This document shows, piece after piece, positions 7,056 through 8,321 of a DNA stretch of 8,321 nucleotides (the stretch's first letter is position 1; the number at the start of each line of letters is the position of its first letter). The translations under genes and the position numbers were made by a program. Location of the stretch: assembly GCA_945866285.1 (NCBI GenBank), contig CAMBHC010000102.1, forward strand, positions 1 through 8,321, written 5' to 3'. Below the pieces are notes generated by a model that was not told where the DNA came from, did no database searches, and worked only from the letters and a program-made list of their open reading frames with translations. This stretch comes from Candidatus Sulfopaludibacter sp. SbA3 (GTDB lineage Bacteria; Acidobacteriota; Vicinamibacteria; Vicinamibacterales; UBA2999).

Positions 7056-8218
7056 CGTGTCCCTGCCGGCGCGCGCAAGGTGTCGTCGACGACGTGTTCG
7101 ATTTCGGCGACGAACCGGCGGCGTGAGAAGGTTTCCGCGTGGGCGCGGATGCGGGCCGAACTCCAGGGCGTCGTGGCGGCGCGTTGCAGGCCCGCCGCCA
7201 GTGAGTCCACGGTGGCGTCGCCGAACAGCACGCCGGTCTCGCCGTCAATCACGGTATCGAGCGCACCGCCGCGGCCCAGCGCAACCACGGGGCGGCCACA
7301 CGCCTGGGCCTCGACGGGGACAATGCCGAAATCTTCTTCGCCGGGAAGGATGGCGGCGGTGCAGGTGCGATACAAATTGCGAATTTCTTCATCCGTTCGC
7401 CAGCCGGCCAGCTCAATGCCGTCGCCCGCCAGGCGTTCGAGGTTCTGTCGCTCCGGGCCACTGCCCACGACGGTGAGTCGCACGCCGGCCCGCCGGGCCG
7501 CCATCATGGCGAGGTCGACGCGCTTGTACGGCACCAGGGCCGACACCACCAGAAAATGTGGTGAGTGGGCGACCTGGTGGGCTGGTGATGTGGGTGGGGG
7601 CACGGCTATGGCCGCCTCGTTCGAGGCGGGGCTGTAATACTCAGTGTCGACCGGTGGATACACAAGGGTCGATTGACGATTATAGTACAGCGCGATCCTC
7701 CGCGCAACATATTGAGAAATAGCAAGATAGCGGTGTACGCGGCCCTCGGTCGCGCGGTCCCAGCGGGCCAGCCCCGCCAGCACGGGACGCAGCAGCGCGC
7801 TCGGCACTTTCCCCACGCGCGCGGGCCCGAAATACGCGTCGAATTGGTCCCAGGCGTAACGCATCGGCGTCAGGCAATAGCAGAGGTGCCGGGCCCGACC
7901 GGTGACCACCACTGACTTGGCGGCGCAGTGGCTCGTGCTGATGACCAGGTCGTAGCCGTCGAGGTCGAACTGCTCAACGGCCATGGGGAAGAGGGGGAGG
8001 TACTGCCGGTAGAGTTGGCCCGCGAACGGCAGCCACTGGATCGGCGACTTTTTCACCACGCGCCGCTCGATCATCGGCGTGACGGTGCCCTTCAGGTAGA
8101 CCAACGTGAACAGGTCCGCGGTGGGGTAGAGCTCGCAGAAGACCTCAAGGGCCTTCTCGCCACCGCGCATCCCGGTGATCCAGTCGTGAATGAGGGCGAC
8201 GCGCACTCTGGGGATCAT
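7049..8218 (-). CDS. Glycosyltransferase family 4 (GT-B fold), WbaZ-like
   Basis: This is a retaining GT-B glycosyltransferase of 389 residues, probably adding a sugar to the lipid-linked glycan on the cytoplasmic face of the membrane. The N-terminal domain starts RVALIHDWITGMRGGEKALE (5-24), with the glycine-rich acceptor loop, and includes CLTPMRYAWDQFD (115-127). The C-terminal domain has ALVPYKRVD (227-235), VVGSGPE (250-256) and the donor-binding EEDFGIVPVEA (294-304), whose E295 and E303 form the EX7E motif, followed by GRGGALDTV (315-323). This combination resembles WbaZ-like mannosyltransferases, but the sugar is not certain. An odd Ala/Pro/Ser-rich linker (about 196-220) joins the domains and carries a DNA palindrome, and codons 164-189 are unusually A/T-ending. 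ATG at 8218 has no clear Shine-Dalgarno; a strong hairpin ends six bases upstream. GTG at 8206 (residue 5) is an alternative start. It is the first gene of the minus-strand operon within the window. Confidence 0.93.
   Translation of the reverse strand: MIPRVRVALIHDWITGMRGGEKALEVFCELYPTADLFTLVYLKGTVTPMIERRVVKKSPIQWLPFAGQLYRQYLPLFPMAVEQFDLDGYDLVISTSHCAAKSVVVTGRARHLCYCLTPMRYAWDQFDAYFGPARVGKVPSALLRPVLAGLARWDRATEGRVHRYLAISQYVARRIALYYNRQSTLVYPPVDTEYYSPASNEAAIAVPPPTSPAHQVAHSPHFLVVSALVPYKRVDLAMMAARRAGVRLTVVGSGPERQNLERLAGDGIELAGWRTDEEIRNLYRTCTAAILPGEEDFGIVPVEAQACGRPVVALGRGGALDTVIDGETGVLFGDATVDSLAAGLQRAATTPWSSARIRAHAETFSRRRFVAEIEHVVDDTLRAPAGTRW
7612..7629. repeat. Perfect inverted repeat inside the GT4 linker coding region
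   Basis: CCGCCTC (7612-7618) and GAGGCGG (7623-7629) are exact reverse complements around a 4-base loop, which reads GAAC on the coding (minus) strand. It encodes part of the variable linker (residues about 197-203). Its placement in the only low-complexity stretch of the protein hints at an inserted palindrome, but an 18-base palindrome can also arise by chance in GC-rich DNA. Confidence 0.55.
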
Positions 8219-8224
8219 ACAGGG

Positions 8225-8244
8225 CTCGGCGCTTTCGCGCCGAG
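8225..8244. repeat. Perfect 8-bp-stem hairpin, GAAA tetraloop in the minus-strand RNA
   Basis: CTCGGCGC (8225-8232) pairs exactly with GCGCCGAG (8237-8244). In RNA made from the minus strand the loop is GAAA closed by C-G, a GNRA tetraloop of high stability. It ends six bases before the GT4 start codon, where a Shine-Dalgarno would normally lie. Confidence 0.8.
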
Positions 8245-8276
8245 TGGGGCGCGCGACTTCGCCGCTCGTGGGGCTC

Positions 8277-8310
8277 GGGCTTCGCCCTTCGTCGGGCTTC
8301 GCCCTTCGTC
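8277..8310. repeat. Two exact tandem copies of a 17-base unit
   Basis: GGGCTTCGCCCTTCGTC occurs at 8277-8293 and immediately again at 8294-8310. Each unit holds a 4-bp hairpin with a 3-base loop (GGGC-TTC-GCCC on plus, GGGC-GAA-GCCC on minus). A third block then begins GGGCTCGGCGC and diverges after GGGCT. Confidence 0.9.
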
Positions 8311-8321
8311 GGGCTCGGCGC

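Larger units (their letters stand above)
8219..8321. repeat. Array of small GC-rich palindromes upstream of the GT4 gene, continuing past the window edge
   Basis: No coding frame is evident. On the minus strand (the direction of the downstream gene) successive hairpins have GAA or GAAA loops: GGGC-GAA-GCCC at 8294-8304 and again at 8277-8287, GCGGC-GAA-GTCGC at 8253-8265 (one G-U pair), and an 8-bp stem with a GAAA loop at 8225-8244. The block GGGCTCGGCGC at 8222-8232 recurs at 8311-8321, suggesting an 89-base unit whose next copy is cut by the window edge. A related copy lies at 3288-3340. The form fits a REP-like intergenic repeat family; function unknown. Confidence 0.75.

Noticed and set aside
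8219..8321. CRISPR array at the right end
   Set aside because: The repeated units are 17 bases, directly adjacent with no spacers, and no cas gene is nearby. This is palindromic repeat DNA.

Overview
The window is GC-rich, with strongly G/C-ending codons, non-ATG starts (GTG, TTG) and almost gapless gene packing. These traits, together with a TPR/S-layer-homology lipoprotein and GC-rich palindromic intergenic repeats, suggest a free-living Gram-negative bacterium, possibly Acidobacteriota. That assignment rests on general resemblance, not on any marker gene. No rRNA, tRNA, insertion sequence, phage or CRISPR element was seen.

Left block, plus strand (75-3266): three tightly coupled genes. 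They are hflX (ribosome-associated GTPase), a TPR lipoprotein with a C-terminal SLH-like region, and a CDP-alcohol phosphatidyltransferase (PgsA-like, phospholipid head-group synthesis). Successive genes overlap by 8 and 4 bases, so they look like one operon. An AT-rich patch at about 41-65 is the probable promoter region, possibly shared with a divergent gene cut off by the left window edge.

Right block, minus strand (8218 down to 3365): four coupled genes. They are a GT4 glycosyltransferase, a polyprenyl-phosphate sugar-1-phosphate transferase (WcaJ/WbaP type), a UDP-glucuronate decarboxylase-like SDR, and an RhlE-type DEAD-box RNA helicase starting with TTG immediately after the SDR stop. 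The first three fit a surface-polysaccharide pathway: sugar nucleotide supply, priming of the lipid carrier, and glycosyl transfer. The helicase appears to ride on the same transcript.

The two blocks converge on a 98-base spacer (3267-3364). The right end (8219-8321) is a dense array of small palindromes. The spacer carries a diverged copy of part of that array, so this is a dispersed repeat family. It is the least explained structure here. Other unexplained features are a palindrome-bearing proline-rich insertion in the GT4 interdomain linker and a neighbouring run of A/T-ending codons. I did not find a convincing new multi-gene system; the genes belong to known families.
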